Source of the DNA: Mycolicibacterium houstonense
GTDB taxonomy: Bacteria; Actinomycetota; Actinomycetes; Mycobacteriales; Mycobacteriaceae
Reading direction: 5' to 3'
Assembly: GCF_900078665.2 (NCBI RefSeq)
Contig: NZ_LT546207.1
Location: 924,802-988,801, forward strand
Length of the DNA: 64,000 nt
Shown: one piece after another, positions 8,467 through 17,993 of the stretch
Numbering within the stretch: the stretch's first letter is position 1
How the letters are laid out: each line of letters opens with the position of its first letter
Program-made: the position numbers and the translations under genes
Notes under the pieces: model-generated
Database searches by the model: none
Told to the model about the DNA's origin: nothing
Seen by the model: only the letters and a program-made list of their open reading frames with translations

Positions 8467-9663
8467 CTAGGCGTCGTCGAGCATCTCCTCGAGATCTTCG
8501 GTGGTCGGGATGTCTGCGGCCGGAAGCACCCGCGAAGCCTCCGGCGACCAACTGACGTGTACGGGGTCGCCGGGACGCAGCATGGGCAGGTCCTGTTCGG
8601 GACCGACATGGGCGATGATCACCGAATCATCCGGTGCGGCAAGGGAAAGCCGGAGGACCGGTCCCTGGAAGGTCAGATCCTTGACCGTCGCTGCCACCGT
8701 CGCCACGTCGCCGGTGGGCTGATCCAGTGAAACCCGCACCCGCTCAGGGCGAATCATCAACGTGGCGTGACCGCCCGGTTCGATCGTGGTGTCGCCGGGC
8801 TTGGCCTTGAGCGTCGTTCCGAGCACATCGATTTCGACGAAGTCCCGATTCGCCCGGCCCGTCTGCCGGCCGGGCCACAGGTTGGCCTGGCCGATGAAAC
8901 TGGCGACGAACACCGTTGCCGGGCGGTCGTAGATCTCGGTGGGGCTGCCGATCTGTTCGACGTTTCCGTTGTTCATCACCGCGATCCGGTCGCTCATCGT
9001 GAGCGCCTCTTCCTGATCGTGGGTGACATAGATGAAGGTGATGCCGACCTCGCGCTGGATGCGCTTGAGTTCGAACTGCATGGCATGACGCAGCTTGAGG
9101 TCAAGGGCGCCGAGCGGCTCGTCGAGCAGCAGCGCGCTGGGGTAGTTGACCAACGCGCGAGCCAGCGCCACCCGCTGTTGCTGGCCACCGGACAGCTGGC
9201 CCGGCTTGCGCTTGGCGAAGTCGGTGAGCCGCACGATTTCCAGCAGCTCGTCGACGCTGCGTTTGATCTCGGATTTTTCCTTCTTCATGCTGCGCGGTCC
9301 GTAGGCCACGTTGTCCCATACGGTCATGTGCGGGAACAGCGCATAGTGCTGGAAGACGGTGTTGACGTTGCGCTTGTGCGGTGGCACGCGGGAGACGTCG
9401 ACTCCCTCGAGCCGGATCGCGCCCTCGGTGGGGCTCTCGAATCCGGCGATCATGCGCAGCGTGGTCGTCTTCCCGCAGCCTGAGGGACCGAGCATCGAGA
9501 AGAACTCGCCCTGCGCGATCGAGAAGTCCGCGTCGGCGACTGCCACGTAGTCGGCGAACCGCTTCGTGACATGGTCGATCTCGATGACGGGCGTGCCGCT
9601 GTCGCGCGGCGCGCCGTCCTGTCCCGTCGGTTTGTCGACGGCGGTGATATCTGGGCCGGTCAG
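8467..9663 (-). CDS. potA: Polyamine ABC transporter ATP-binding protein PotA, probable CTG start
   Basis: 398 residues. Walker [12 protein letters not shown], signature [14 protein letters not shown], Walker [12 protein letters not shown] and a C-terminal TOBE region ([11 protein letters not shown]) identify PotA. The only start with a ribosome site is CTG 9663: GGAGGAGGAG lies 6 nt upstream and the protein then reads [15 protein letters not shown] before the conserved domain. The alternative ATG 9804 adds 47 residues of unlikely, A/T-rich sequence and no ribosome site. It is the first gene of the pot operon. Confidence 0.88.
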   Translation of the reverse strand: MTGPDITAVDKPTGQDGAPRDSGTPVIEIDHVTKRFADYVAVADADFSIAQGEFFSMLGPSGCGKTTTLRMIAGFESPTEGAIRLEGVDVSRVPPHKRNVNTVFQHYALFPHMTVWDNVAYGPRSMKKEKSEIKRSVDELLEIVRLTDFAKRKPGQLSGGQQQRVALARALVNYPSALLLDEPLGALDLKLRHAMQFELKRIQREVGITFIYVTHDQEEALTMSDRIAVMNNGNVEQIGSPTEIYDRPATVFVASFIGQANLWPGRQTGRANRDFVEIDVLGTTLKAKPGDTTIEPGGHATLMIRPERVRVSLDQPTGDVATVAATVKDLTFQGPVLRLSLAAPDDSVIIAHVGPEQDLPMLRPGDPVHVSWSPEASRVLPAADIPTTEDLEEMLDDA

Positions 9664-9918
9664 CGGTCTCCTCCTCCGGTGCAGCCGTGGCAGCTGTCGG
9701 TAAACAATCGCGGATTCCCTCGGTCTGCGCAAGGGATTCCGCAACGATTTAACATTTTTACAATGGATTCCTTCGTCCAGTGGCGCTTTTGCTGCTTGTT
9801 CCATAGTTGAGCAACCACCGATGGCGTGATCGGTCCGACCTCGGGCGGCGGTGCCCGGCGGGCTCAAGTTTCGCAGTTCAGCGGGGTGTCCCGGCAGAAA
9901 AACCGGTGACTGGAGGAA
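9664..9918. other. Intergenic region upstream of the pot operon
   Basis: No gene is supported here. It contains the strong GGAGGAGGAG ribosome site of potA and, around 9740-9765, the most A/T-rich stretch of the neighbourhood (AACATTTTTACAA), a plausible place for the minus-strand pot promoter. No convincing -35/-10 pair, riboswitch or hairpin could be fixed by eye. The MFS gene ends at the right edge. Confidence 0.4.
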
Positions 9919-11385
9919 TCAGCCCCACTCGTGGTTCATCGCGCGCGACTCGGACAGCGCGCGCACCGACTCGCGATGGCGGTCCGGCGCGCGGGACACG
10001 GCGATCAGCGTCATCGCCAACGCGGCGGTCACCGCGCCGGCGACGAAGATTGTCACGAAGCTGACCTCGGACGGCACCAGGCGATGCCCGAGGAGCACCG
10101 CAACGATCGCCGCCGCTACCGAACTGCCGATGGTTCGCGCGATGGCGTTCATGCTCGTGGCGATACCCGTCTCACCGGCATCGACCTCACTGACGACAAG
10201 TGCGGGCAAGGCGCCGTAGCCCAGGCTGATGTAAGCGTTGGCCAAGACACCCGCCAAAACGACCTGCCAAGGCCGATCGTGGGCGACCGCGAGCATCACG
10301 AACCCCGCGATACCGGCCACCGCGGCCACGATCAACACGCGGCGGGCGCCATACCGGTCGATGTACCGGCCGCTGATCAGTGCCACGACGAAACCGGTGA
10401 GCGCCCCGGGCAACAGGAAGTACACGCTGGCCTGCAGCACACTGGCCCCGAATCCGTAACCGGCGGTCTGGCGCGACGTCTGCACGAACTGCGTGAGACC
10501 GAGGAAGGCGAAGTACAGGCCCATCCCGACCAGGATCGTGGCCAGGTTCGTCAGCAGGATGGGGCGGCGGGCCAGCATCGTGGTCGAGACCAGCGGATCG
10601 GTGGCGCGCCGTTCCCACCACCACCAGCCGAGCAGCACACCCACTCCGCCGATCAGGAACCCTATGGTGCCGGGATGCCGCCATCCCCAGGAGTTCCCCT
10701 GCGTGATCGCCAGCAACACCGACGACAGACCGATTGCCAGCCCGAGGGCACCCAGCCAGTCGATCGCACCGCGTGCGTCCGGCCGCCGGTGCGGAACGAC
10801 GGCCACCGCGACCGCGATCACCACGACGGTGAAGGCCGTGGTGAGCCAGAAAACCCGGTGGTAGCCGGCGTCGCCGGACATCAGCAGCCCGGTGACGACC
10901 AGGCCGACACCGCCGCCGAACCCCAGCGTCCCCGACAGCACCGACATCGCTCCCACCAACCGGTCCTCGGCAAGCTCCTCGCGCAGGATCGCGATGCTGA
11001 TCGGGTAGAGCGCATACGAGGCGCCCTGGAGAACGCGCGCCACCACCAACAGCGGTACCGACGCCGTGACGGCGGCCAGCACCGAGCCGGCCAGCACGAC
11101 CGCCAGCACACCGAGCAGCACGTGCTTCTTGCTGTGGATATCGGCCAGTCGCCCGATCAGCGGTGTGGTGGCTGCGGCGGCCAGCAGATTGGCGGTCACG
11201 GCCCAGCTGACCGCTACCGACGTGGTGTTGAGCTGTTGGGCGATGATTCCCAGGACGGGGACCACCGCGGTCTGCAGGATCGCCACGGTGAGTGCCACCA
11301 GGCTGAGTCCCGCGATCAGCACACCGGGCCGCGGAACCGACTCGCGGGTGGGAGAGGCGGACCGGCTGGTTTCGGTCCTGGCCAC
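9919..11385 (-). CDS. MFS drug/metabolite exporter (DHA2-like)
   Basis: 488 residues from GTG 11385, preceded by GGAG at 7-8 nt. About 14 hydrophobic segments. Loop 2-3 motif LIGRLADIHSKKHVLLG and the antiporter motif-C-like stretch SGTLGFGGGVGLVVTGLL point to a proton-driven exporter of the DHA2 type. It is transcribed in the same direction as, and downstream of, the isopropylmalate-dehydrogenase-like gene (75 bp gap). The substrate is unknown. Confidence 0.85.
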   Translation of the reverse strand: MARTETSRSASPTRESVPRPGVLIAGLSLVALTVAILQTAVVPVLGIIAQQLNTTSVAVSWAVTANLLAAAATTPLIGRLADIHSKKHVLLGVLAVVLAGSVLAAVTASVPLLVVARVLQGASYALYPISIAILREELAEDRLVGAMSVLSGTLGFGGGVGLVVTGLLMSGDAGYHRVFWLTTAFTVVVIAVAVAVVPHRRPDARGAIDWLGALGLAIGLSSVLLAITQGNSWGWRHPGTIGFLIGGVGVLLGWWWWERRATDPLVSTTMLARRPILLTNLATILVGMGLYFAFLGLTQFVQTSRQTAGYGFGASVLQASVYFLLPGALTGFVVALISGRYIDRYGARRVLIVAAVAGIAGFVMLAVAHDRPWQVVLAGVLANAYISLGYGALPALVVSEVDAGETGIATSMNAIARTIGSSVAAAIVAVLLGHRLVPSEVSFVTIFVAGAVTAALAMTLIAVSRAPDRHRESVRALSESRAMNHEWG

Positions 11386-11459
11386 GTCCGCTCCGATCGT
11401 TAGCTCATCTTGACGTTTGTCGATTATGGCTTTCGACCGTCGCGGGCTGCCACACGGGG

Positions 11460-12530
11460 CTACGCCTGCGGCAGGGCGGCGACGACGTGCTCGGTGAATG
11501 AGGAGGTCGAGGCCCCACCGCCGATGTCGGCCGTGCCCACGCCGGCGTCGAGGGTGCGTCGTACGGCCTCTTCGATGCGTTGCGCGGCAACCCGCAGCGC
11601 AGGCGTACCGCCGTCGCGGTCGGCAAGCCACCGCAGCAGCATCGCGGTCGACAGGATCATCGCGACCGGGTTGGCGATATCGCGTCCGGCGATGTCGGGG
11701 GCGGACCCGTGCGCGGCTTGGGCCATCGCGTGGGTGTGGGAGGCGTTCACTGACGGAGCCATCCCGAGTGAGCCGCTCAGCTGGCCCGCCAGGTCGGACA
11801 GGATGTCGCCGAACATGTTCTCGGCCACGATCACGTCGAAGGAGCCGGGATGGCTGACCAGTCGCGCAGCCAGGGCGTCGATGTGCTCGCCACGGACGTC
11901 GACATCCGGGTAGTGCGCCGCCACTGTCAGACACGCGTCGCGGAACAGCCCGGTGGTCTTGGCCAGCACATTGGCCTTGTGTGCGACAGTCACCGACTTT
12001 CGCCTGGTCGACGCCAGCCGGAACGCCTCATGGGCGATCCGCTCGGCGGCTGACCGGGTGAACACCGCCACCGCGAGCGCGACGTCGGGAGTCGGCATGA
12101 ATTCGCCCGCGCCGTCGTACATATTGCGGTCGGCGTAGAAACCTTCGGTGTTCTCCCGGACGATGACCACATCGAGTTCCGGGCACACTGCGGTGACCGA
12201 TTCACTGAGGGCACGCGCCGGCCGGATATTGGCGAACAGGTTGAAGTGCTTGCGGATCGCACCTCCGGGCGACAGTGTGCCCCGGAACCGGTCGGGGTAG
12301 CCGGCGTTGTCGTGCGGACCGAGGATCCATCCGGCGAGCCCGGACAGTGCGGCGAGCGTCGACTCCGGCAGCGGAGTACCGAACTCGGCGATCGCCGACC
12401 GCCCGAAGGGCAGCTCGCGCCACTGCACGCCGACCGAGACACCGCTCAACGCCTGTTCGGCCACCTGGATGGCCGAGGCCACGATTTCGGGTCCGATACC
12501 GTCTCCAGGCAACACTCCCAGGGTCAGCAC
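11460..12530 (-). CDS. Isocitrate/isopropylmalate dehydrogenase family enzyme
   Basis: 356 residues. The family landmarks are in order: GVLPGDGIGPEIV (N-terminus), the substrate-binding arginines in IRPARAL and VIVRENTEGFY, the catalytic Lys in VAHKANVLAKT and the metal-binding aspartates in AENMFGDILSDLAGQL. This is an NAD(P)-dependent beta-decarboxylating dehydrogenase of a 2-hydroxy-dicarboxylic acid. It lies away from leucine or TCA genes, so tartrate, homoisocitrate or another malate analogue is as likely as isopropylmalate. Confidence 0.85.
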   Translation of the reverse strand: MLTLGVLPGDGIGPEIVASAIQVAEQALSGVSVGVQWRELPFGRSAIAEFGTPLPESTLAALSGLAGWILGPHDNAGYPDRFRGTLSPGGAIRKHFNLFANIRPARALSESVTAVCPELDVVIVRENTEGFYADRNMYDGAGEFMPTPDVALAVAVFTRSAAERIAHEAFRLASTRRKSVTVAHKANVLAKTTGLFRDACLTVAAHYPDVDVRGEHIDALAARLVSHPGSFDVIVAENMFGDILSDLAGQLSGSLGMAPSVNASHTHAMAQAAHGSAPDIAGRDIANPVAMILSTAMLLRWLADRDGGTPALRVAAQRIEEAVRRTLDAGVGTADIGGGASTSSFTEHVVAALPQA

Positions 12531-12546
12531 CTGGTCACACTTCCGC

Positions 12547-13398
12547 TCAGACGGGATGGTCGCCGATCCATTGCACCATCATCTCCGCGACCTCGGCCGG
12601 CTTCTCCTCCGGGATCCAGTGCGAGGCCCCACCGAGGACCTCGAACCGGTACGGTCCGGTCACGTATCGCGCGGTGTCGTGCGCCGGTTTGGCGGTGATC
12701 GCGATGTCGCGGTCGCTCCAGACATACAGGGTCGGCACAGTGATCTTCGGCGGCGACGACCCCGGGCCCGACCGGTTCAGTGGCATGGCCCGATACCAGT
12801 TGAGCGCGGCAGTCAGGGCCCCGGGCTCGGCCATGTGTCGCGCGTCGCGCTCGGCCGCCTCGGGCGGCAGGCCGCTGCGGATCAGCGCTTTCACCATGGC
12901 CCTGCCGTTGCCGTCGCGCCCGAGCATGAGCCGCTCGGACAGCCGCGGTAGTTGGTTGACGTACATGTACCACGACGCCAGACCCTGTCGGCTGGTGACC
13001 ATCGCTCGCAGGAACGCCATCGGGTGGGGCACCGACAGAGCAGTCAGCGATGCCAGCCGCTCGGGAGCGTGCCCAGCCAGGCCCCAGGCCACGGCCGCGC
13101 CCCAGTCGTGCCCGACGAGATGGACCCGATCGGCACCGCTCGCATCGATCAGCGCGAGGGCGTCCTTGACCAATTCCGCGGCGCGGTAGTCGCGGCGGCG
13201 AGCGGGCCTTGCCCGGGGCGAATACCCGCGCTGGTTCGGAGCCAGGCAGCGGTAACCGTGCTCGGTGAGGATCGAGATGATCGGCAGCCAGCTGGAATTC
13301 TGTTGTGGGAAGCCGTGCAGCAGGACGACCACAGGACCGTCGGCGGGACCGGCATCGAGGACGTCGAACACGAAATCCCCGCGGCGGTACTGATCCAT
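12547..13398 (-). CDS. Alpha/beta hydrolase (epoxide-hydrolase-like)
   Basis: 283 residues. ATG 13398 is preferred over ATG 13410 because GAGGG stands 6-7 nt upstream. Oxyanion motif LLHGFPQQNSSW, nucleophile elbow VGHDWGAAVAW (Asp nucleophile, as in epoxide hydrolases and dehalogenases), acid region VWSDRDIAI and the catalytic His in GGASHWIPEE. It probably hydrolyses an epoxide or halide in the cytoplasm. It is separated from the dehydrogenase downstream by only 16 bp, so the two may be co-transcribed. Confidence 0.85.
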   Translation of the reverse strand: MDQYRRGDFVFDVLDAGPADGPVVVLLHGFPQQNSSWLPIISILTEHGYRCLAPNQRGYSPRARPARRRDYRAAELVKDALALIDASGADRVHLVGHDWGAAVAWGLAGHAPERLASLTALSVPHPMAFLRAMVTSRQGLASWYMYVNQLPRLSERLMLGRDGNGRAMVKALIRSGLPPEAAERDARHMAEPGALTAALNWYRAMPLNRSGPGSSPPKITVPTLYVWSDRDIAITAKPAHDTARYVTGPYRFEVLGGASHWIPEEKPAEVAEMMVQWIGDHPV

Positions 13399-13493
13399 AC
13401 GCACCCTCATTCGGTAGAGCCGGCAACCGGTTGGGGAGGGCGCGGTGCGCCGACCCATCCCCGCATCATGCCAAGTCCACCACCGATGGGCGG

Positions 13494-14405
13494 CTAGGCC
13501 GCACCCACCAGGAGCGGTGAGGGGGTGAGGTTGAGCCGCGCCACCGCCTCCCGGACGTCTGCCTGCCACAACCACAATCGGTAGACCGGATCGATCTGGA
13601 AGTAGTCCTCGGGTCCGAACAACACCCGGGTCCGCATGTCGACGCAGTAGCGTTCACGCCAGCCGAACCGGTCGCCCACGGGCTCGCCGTCCACGATGAT
13701 CGCCTTGGCGATGGCGTAGAGGCGTTCGGCCGAGCGGTATTCGTAGGCGGGCAGCGAGTGCTCGTCGGCCCAGATCCCGAGTTTTCGCTCAACCGCGTTC
13801 TCGGCGGCCTCGAGCATCAGCGGCAGGTCCAGTTCACCGGGGATGGACGGATAGAGGATGAAGGGTACAGCCCACCCGGCGCGCACCATGTCGAGGTTGA
13901 ATGTGGAGCGTTCGGCGCGCGGAATCGATTGGAGTTCGGCCTTGGAGTAATTGGGCGCGACGTAGGCCAGCAGCCTGCCGTGGCCCTCGAACGGAGTGTC
14001 CGCGGTGCGTACGAACAGCAGGCGCTTGGTGCCGTCTGGACGGGTAAGTCGTTGTTCGGCATTGGTTTTCGCGAAGTCTGCGGCGGCAGTGCCCTGCGTG
14101 AACTGCAGGGTGCCCGCGGTACCGGTGGCGAGCTTGGGCACCAGGTAGTCGGCGAACCGGCGTGAGATCGGCACATCGCCGGGGCGCTCCTGGATCCACT
14201 GCGCCAGCTGGGCGAGTTTGAGGTCTACCCGGGCGGCCCCCTCGGCGGAGCGGGCGGTGACCTCGGGAGTGTCGATCGACAGCATCCGCACCGGCATGCG
14301 GATCGACGGGGTGTCGCCGTCGTGGATGTCGACCAGTGATTTGGTGTCCAGCGACGGCAGACTCACACCGCTCGGAGACCAGAAGATCTGTACCGCGTCG
14401 ATCAC
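13494..14405 (-). CDS. Staphylococcal-nuclease-fold (thermonuclease-like) protein
   Basis: 303 residues. The segment DIHDGDTPSIRMPVRMLSID followed by TPE matches the SNase start (V-D-G-D-T ... V-R-L-x-x-I-D-T-P-E), and GRLLAYVAPN plus LDMVRAGWAVP match the later strands. No signal peptide is seen, unlike many secreted thermonucleases, and the protein has an extra ~100-residue C-terminal part. Catalytic Arg/Glu equivalents cannot be assigned with certainty. A non-catalytic SNase-like role is possible. Confidence 0.65.
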   Translation of the reverse strand: MIDAVQIFWSPSGVSLPSLDTKSLVDIHDGDTPSIRMPVRMLSIDTPEVTARSAEGAARVDLKLAQLAQWIQERPGDVPISRRFADYLVPKLATGTAGTLQFTQGTAAADFAKTNAEQRLTRPDGTKRLLFVRTADTPFEGHGRLLAYVAPNYSKAELQSIPRAERSTFNLDMVRAGWAVPFILYPSIPGELDLPLMLEAAENAVERKLGIWADEHSLPAYEYRSAERLYAIAKAIIVDGEPVGDRFGWRERYCVDMRTRVLFGPEDYFQIDPVYRLWLWQADVREAVARLNLTPSPLLVGAA

Positions 14406-14529
14406 GATGGTTTCCTTTTCTGTGGGCCGGACCGGGCCGGGTGACGCGAGGCTGACACCACGACGCTAGGTGCCGTTTCGCGTCATACGCGCGCGTAGTC
14501 CGCTACTCGATTTCCGCTGCCCGCGGGGG

Positions 14530-15549
14530 TTACGCGTTGTCTTTGGACGCGACGTTGTTGAGCAGGCTTTGAGCCTGCCGGTCCACCAGTCCGGTGATGC
14601 CCTGCTGCGATGCTCCGAAGAGCAACGAGTACGCCACCACGTGGGCGCTGTTGGTGATGTTGAAGCCCTCCCCGGCGATCCCCGCCTTGACCATCATCAA
14701 GCCGGCCACCGCGGTCAGCGCCCCGGTCGGCAGCTTCAGCAGCAACGACGCCATCGGCAGCGCGTATGCCGTCGATGTCCCCTTCATCCGGCGGATGGCG
14801 ACCGCACCAACAAGACTGGCGCTCACCAAACCCAGCAGCTCTGCGATGGCGATGTCGGCACGAGGCATCGAGGTGCCGGTCGAGACCAGACCGAACGTGT
14901 CGGGCCTCAGCGCGCCCACGACGCCGAAGCAGACGGCCAACAACGCGAGCGCGGCCGTGGCACCGAGGAGGATGTTGCGGAAACTCCGCAGCCGGATGCT
15001 TTCGCTGTCGGACGCCGCGTGCACCGCCTTGGCGCTGTGCGCCAACGCTTCCCGGTCCTGGCCGGTCCATTCCGCACGCTCCATGATGGCACGCAGGGTC
15101 GTCACGGCCTCATGATTGTCGCCCAGCAGTTCCTTTCCGGTGGCCACGATCTCGGGCAGCCGGGCCCGGACGAGGTCCGGCCCGGCGAGGCGTAGCACCG
15201 CGATATCGATCGCGTGGATCCGAATCCAGCTGGCCTCAACGGCTGCCCCGTTCAGTAGTCCACGCAAGCTGGGCGGGGCATCGACGATCTGTTCGGCCTC
15301 CATCAGCCGGTGCCGCGCGTCGAGAAACCGGGGGTCGTCTCGGCACTCCGAAGGAAGCCCGTAGAGGTCGGCCCGCAGATCGGCGAGCCTGCCGCGGGCG
15401 ACTTCTCGCCACACGGAGGACGGCCGGTGACGCAACGCGTTTCGAATGCCTGCCGGCGGCTGGTCGCCTGCCGGCGCCTTGTCGGCCCCGGCGAGGGTGA
15501 GTGCCGGGCGATCAACGGCCGGCGCGTGTCCGGCGGCCAGCACAGTCAT
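14530..15549 (-). CDS. Hypothetical membrane protein
   Basis: 339 residues from ATG 15549 with GAGG about 9 nt upstream. The first ~180 residues are soluble and helix-rich with many Arg/Asp/Glu. Then come four or five hydrophobic segments (from ILLGATAALALLAVCFGVVG onward). The C-terminal cytosolic tail ends QAQSLLNNVASKDNA. I do not recognise the family. No nearby gene in the same operon explains it. Confidence 0.7.
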   Translation of the reverse strand: MTVLAAGHAPAVDRPALTLAGADKAPAGDQPPAGIRNALRHRPSSVWREVARGRLADLRADLYGLPSECRDDPRFLDARHRLMEAEQIVDAPPSLRGLLNGAAVEASWIRIHAIDIAVLRLAGPDLVRARLPEIVATGKELLGDNHEAVTTLRAIMERAEWTGQDREALAHSAKAVHAASDSESIRLRSFRNILLGATAALALLAVCFGVVGALRPDTFGLVSTGTSMPRADIAIAELLGLVSASLVGAVAIRRMKGTSTAYALPMASLLLKLPTGALTAVAGLMMVKAGIAGEGFNITNSAHVVAYSLLFGASQQGITGLVDRQAQSLLNNVASKDNA

Positions 15550-15638
15550 GGCCACACCTCGTATCCCATCGTCATCACCGTCCGGTCTCGAACTGACAGG
15601 TGGAGCCATCTCAGGATGACTGCAGCCGCACTGGGCGG

Positions 15639-15740
15639 TCACGCGTAGCGGGCTACCTCAATCTCGACCAGGTTATCGGGTAGCCGGCTACCCGCGACGA
15701 CGACCTGGCGGGCATCTGACACTGAGCCGATCGACGCCTC
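15639..15740 (-). pseudogene. Possible RidA-family C-terminal remnant
   Basis: A minus-strand frame ending at 15639 reads SVSDARQVVVAGSRLP then DNLVEIEVARYA and a stop. This is close to the end of RidA/YjgF enamine deaminases (P-A-R-x-x-V-x-V-x-x-L-P-x-x-x-L-V-E-I-E). Nothing upstream continues the family, because the LysM gene occupies that DNA on the other strand. It is either a decayed fragment or a coincidence; only about 30 residues match. Confidence 0.3.
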
Positions 15741-15764
15741 CACGCGATCAGAAAGGCAACGTAG

Positions 15765-16412
15765 ATGAAGAACTACACCGTGGCGCCCGGGGACACGTTG
15801 TTCGGCATCGCGCAACGCGAATACGGCGACGGTGGTCTCTATCCCGTCATCGCCGAGCAGAATCACCTCAGTAATCCGGATCTGATCAGCGTGGGACAGG
15901 AACTGCTGATCCCGTACGTCACCTACCGTCATCTGTTCACGACGGACGACGGAACCACCGCCCGTAGACAACTCACCCAGTCCTTCTACGGGACCCAAGA
16001 TCCGGGGATTCAGTTCATCTGGGAAGTGGTGAACGGTGTGGCACAACGCCCGATCCAGCGGGGAGCGTGGTTGCTGCTGCCCGATCTCGCCGATGTCGGT
16101 CACCACACCGTCGTAGCGGGGGAGAGCTTTGCGGGACTGGCGGGCCGGTGGTACGGCGACGACCACCTATCGGTCGTCATCGCCAATGCCAACAACCTCG
16201 ATCCCGTAGCGGACCCAGCACCCGGTCAGGTGCTGCTCATTCCCGGGCTCAACCGACGTCGCCATGCGGCCGGCGACACCCTCGAGTCGTTGTGTATCGA
16301 TGAGTACGGCGACCACGATGTAGTCACCCGCGCTGCCGTCGCCGCCGCGGCCAACTACCTCGGCCGGCCACACTCGCTGTTCGCCAACCAGGTGGTGTAC
16401 TTCCCGTCGTGA
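15765..16412 (+). CDS. LysM protein with four LysM-like repeats, no signal peptide
   Basis: 215 residues. Repeat 1 (residues 3-51, YTVAPGDTLFGIAQREYG) and repeat 3 (111-160, HTVVAGESFAGLAGRWYG) are clear LysM units. Repeat 2 (about 55-105) and repeat 4 (163-215) are degenerate but keep the Y-G/D turn and the terminal L-L-I-P or V-Y-F-P strand. No export signal is visible, so contact with peptidoglycan would need leaderless release. Cytoplasmic LysM proteins are also known from phage tails and stress proteins. Confidence 0.75.
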   Translation: MKNYTVAPGDTLFGIAQREYGDGGLYPVIAEQNHLSNPDLISVGQELLIPYVTYRHLFTTDDGTTARRQLTQSFYGTQDPGIQFIWEVVNGVAQRPIQRGAWLLLPDLADVGHHTVVAGESFAGLAGRWYGDDHLSVVIANANNLDPVADPAPGQVLLIPGLNRRRHAAGDTLESLCIDEYGDHDVVTRAAVAAAANYLGRPHSLFANQVVYFPS

Positions 16413-16588
16413 GGCGAGAGTGGTTGTTTGCCAGCCGATCCCGGCGCCGCGCCGAGCTGAACGGGCGTGATCTCCCGGTGGCTGACTTGTGATCGCAACG
16501 TGGCGCTGATCTGGCGCTCGTCCGGTTGCAGCGCACATATCGGGTGTTGTACCAATCATCTGGTGTGCGCGGGAAGAAGGGCGATCGG

Positions 16589-17467
16589 ATGACCGGGGCT
16601 GGCACAGCGGATGTTCCAGGGCACTGGCTGACCGCAGGCGAGGTCGCTCGGGCATCCCAGTTGCGTGAGGATCTGGTCACGCGTTTCTTGCCCGCCATGC
16701 AACCGCAGGAGAACCTCTACAGCCGTGATCTCGTGTCGGTGGCCCGCTTCGTCAAGGCCCTCACCGATCTGGGCACCCCCACCGCCGCCGTCGAAGTGGC
16801 TGTCGCCGAGCTACGCGCTCGCCCGGACGCCGCGTTCACCGTGGCCCTCGGCAGCGGGAGCGTCAGTCGTCGCAGGCCGCTGACGTCCCTGTTGAGCAGC
16901 AATCGGTCGCGGGCCTGGACCGCGGTCGGCCTCACGGCCGCGGCGGCCTTGATCGCCGGCGGGGTGGTGGCCGTCGCCTTGCCAAGGCACGACGATCAGC
17001 AGGCGGTCGCCGGCCCGGCATCGTCCGGCGCGCCCAAACCTGTTCCCGCCGAAGTGGTTGCGCCGGCAGTCATGAACGAGCCCGGCCCGCATTCCGCGCA
17101 GGCGTTCGCCGCGGCCAAGCCCGATCCGGTGTGCGGTCAGTGGCAGCGGGTCAGCGCCGGATTCGACGGCAAGCAGCAGGCCTGGGCCAAGACCGATCAC
17201 CGGATTCCGGCGGCGCGCTGGTCGCCCAAACAGCGATCGGTGACTATGGCCGTCGTCCCGGTGATGCGCGAGGAAGCCGCCGAGCTGCGCCGCCTGGCGG
17301 ACAAGGCCAAAGACCCACTGTTGATCGGCCTGCTGCGAGCCCAGTCTCGTTACGTCGACAACTATGCCGCCAAGCTGCCGAAGTTCCAGCCCGGCGACCA
17401 TGCCGGCTGGAACGCGGCCACCGCGATGGACGGTGCGGTGAAGGCGGTGTGCACGACGCCACGTTGA
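16589..17467 (+). CDS. Membrane protein with MerR-like N-terminal domain
   Basis: 292 residues. Start ATG 16589 has AGAAGGG about 8 nt upstream. Residues 11-70 (LTAGEVARASQLREDLVTRF ... VARFVKALTDLGTP) resemble a winged MerR-type helix-turn-helix. A single transmembrane helix follows at about 112-132 (AVGLTAAAALIAGGVVAVAL), then an extracytoplasmic ~160-residue domain with two cysteines (PVCGQW and AVCTTPR) that may form a disulfide. It could be a transmembrane regulator, but no partner is evident. Confidence 0.65.
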   Translation: MTGAGTADVPGHWLTAGEVARASQLREDLVTRFLPAMQPQENLYSRDLVSVARFVKALTDLGTPTAAVEVAVAELRARPDAAFTVALGSGSVSRRRPLTSLLSSNRSRAWTAVGLTAAAALIAGGVVAVALPRHDDQQAVAGPASSGAPKPVPAEVVAPAVMNEPGPHSAQAFAAAKPDPVCGQWQRVSAGFDGKQQAWAKTDHRIPAARWSPKQRSVTMAVVPVMREEAAELRRLADKAKDPLLIGLLRAQSRYVDNYAAKLPKFQPGDHAGWNAATAMDGAVKAVCTTPR

Positions 17468-17535
17468 GCTGCGCGAGGATCTCGTGGGGGCGCCCCGGTT
17501 CGGCAGTGCGGCGCCCCCACCGGAAACCGGTTCTC

Positions 17536-17841
17536 CTACAGCGGAATCCAAGTACCCAGAAACCAAAAGCCCCAGCCATGACCGTCCGCGGCGGGTACCG
17601 GGGTAACCCGCTGTCCGTTCCAATCGAAGGGCTGGTGATCGCGGCGGCCCTGATCGATGCCGCGATTGTGCCACTCTTCGGGGGCTGGGCCCCGGTCGTC
17701 GCGACGGTCGCAGGGAGCGCCCGGGCGGTCGCAGCCCTGGCCGGGATCAGCGGCGGCGGTACTCATTCCGGTGCCGAACAACCCGGCCAGGCCGACGCCT
17801 GCCGCCATCACCGAAACACCGACAGTCTTCTTGAAACGCAT
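17536..17841 (-). CDS. Small secreted protein ending in an aromatic W-G-F-W motif
   Basis: 101 residues, ATG 17841, with GGAG 8-9 nt upstream. A clear signal peptide (MRFKKTVGVSVMAAGVGLAG ... STAAADP) gives a mature protein of about 70 residues, rich in Asp/Arg with a possible disulfide (GCDRPGAPCDRR). It ends HGWGFWFLGTWIPL. That ending resembles the C-terminus of the secreted protein at 18979-19251 (HWGVWMNGVFVPTF). The function is unknown. Confidence 0.7.
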   Translation of the reverse strand: MRFKKTVGVSVMAAGVGLAGLFGTGMSTAAADPGQGCDRPGAPCDRRDDRGPAPEEWHNRGIDQGRRDHQPFDWNGQRVTPVPAADGHGWGFWFLGTWIPL

Positions 17842-17993
17842 TGCCTTGCTCCGTTTCTCACCAGTGCGACGACGTGCCGCACGGAAGGCAACGCTAATTC
17901 GGTGGCTTGTGTCAGCCCTGTGTCGATCGTTGGTGCCCGCTGTGTGATCTCGACGGCCGAGGACGCTTCGGACGGCCGACGGGCCCGGATCCG

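Noticed and set aside
9931..11403. 490-codon plus-strand frame opposite the MFS gene
   Set aside because: It is the complement of a well-supported membrane transporter; composition (Gln/His/Arg-rich) is typical of an antisense high-G+C shadow.
15639..16166. Full 175-codon minus-strand frame over the LysM gene
   Set aside because: Only its last ~30 codons (outside the LysM gene) look like a protein; the rest is antisense to LysM repeats.
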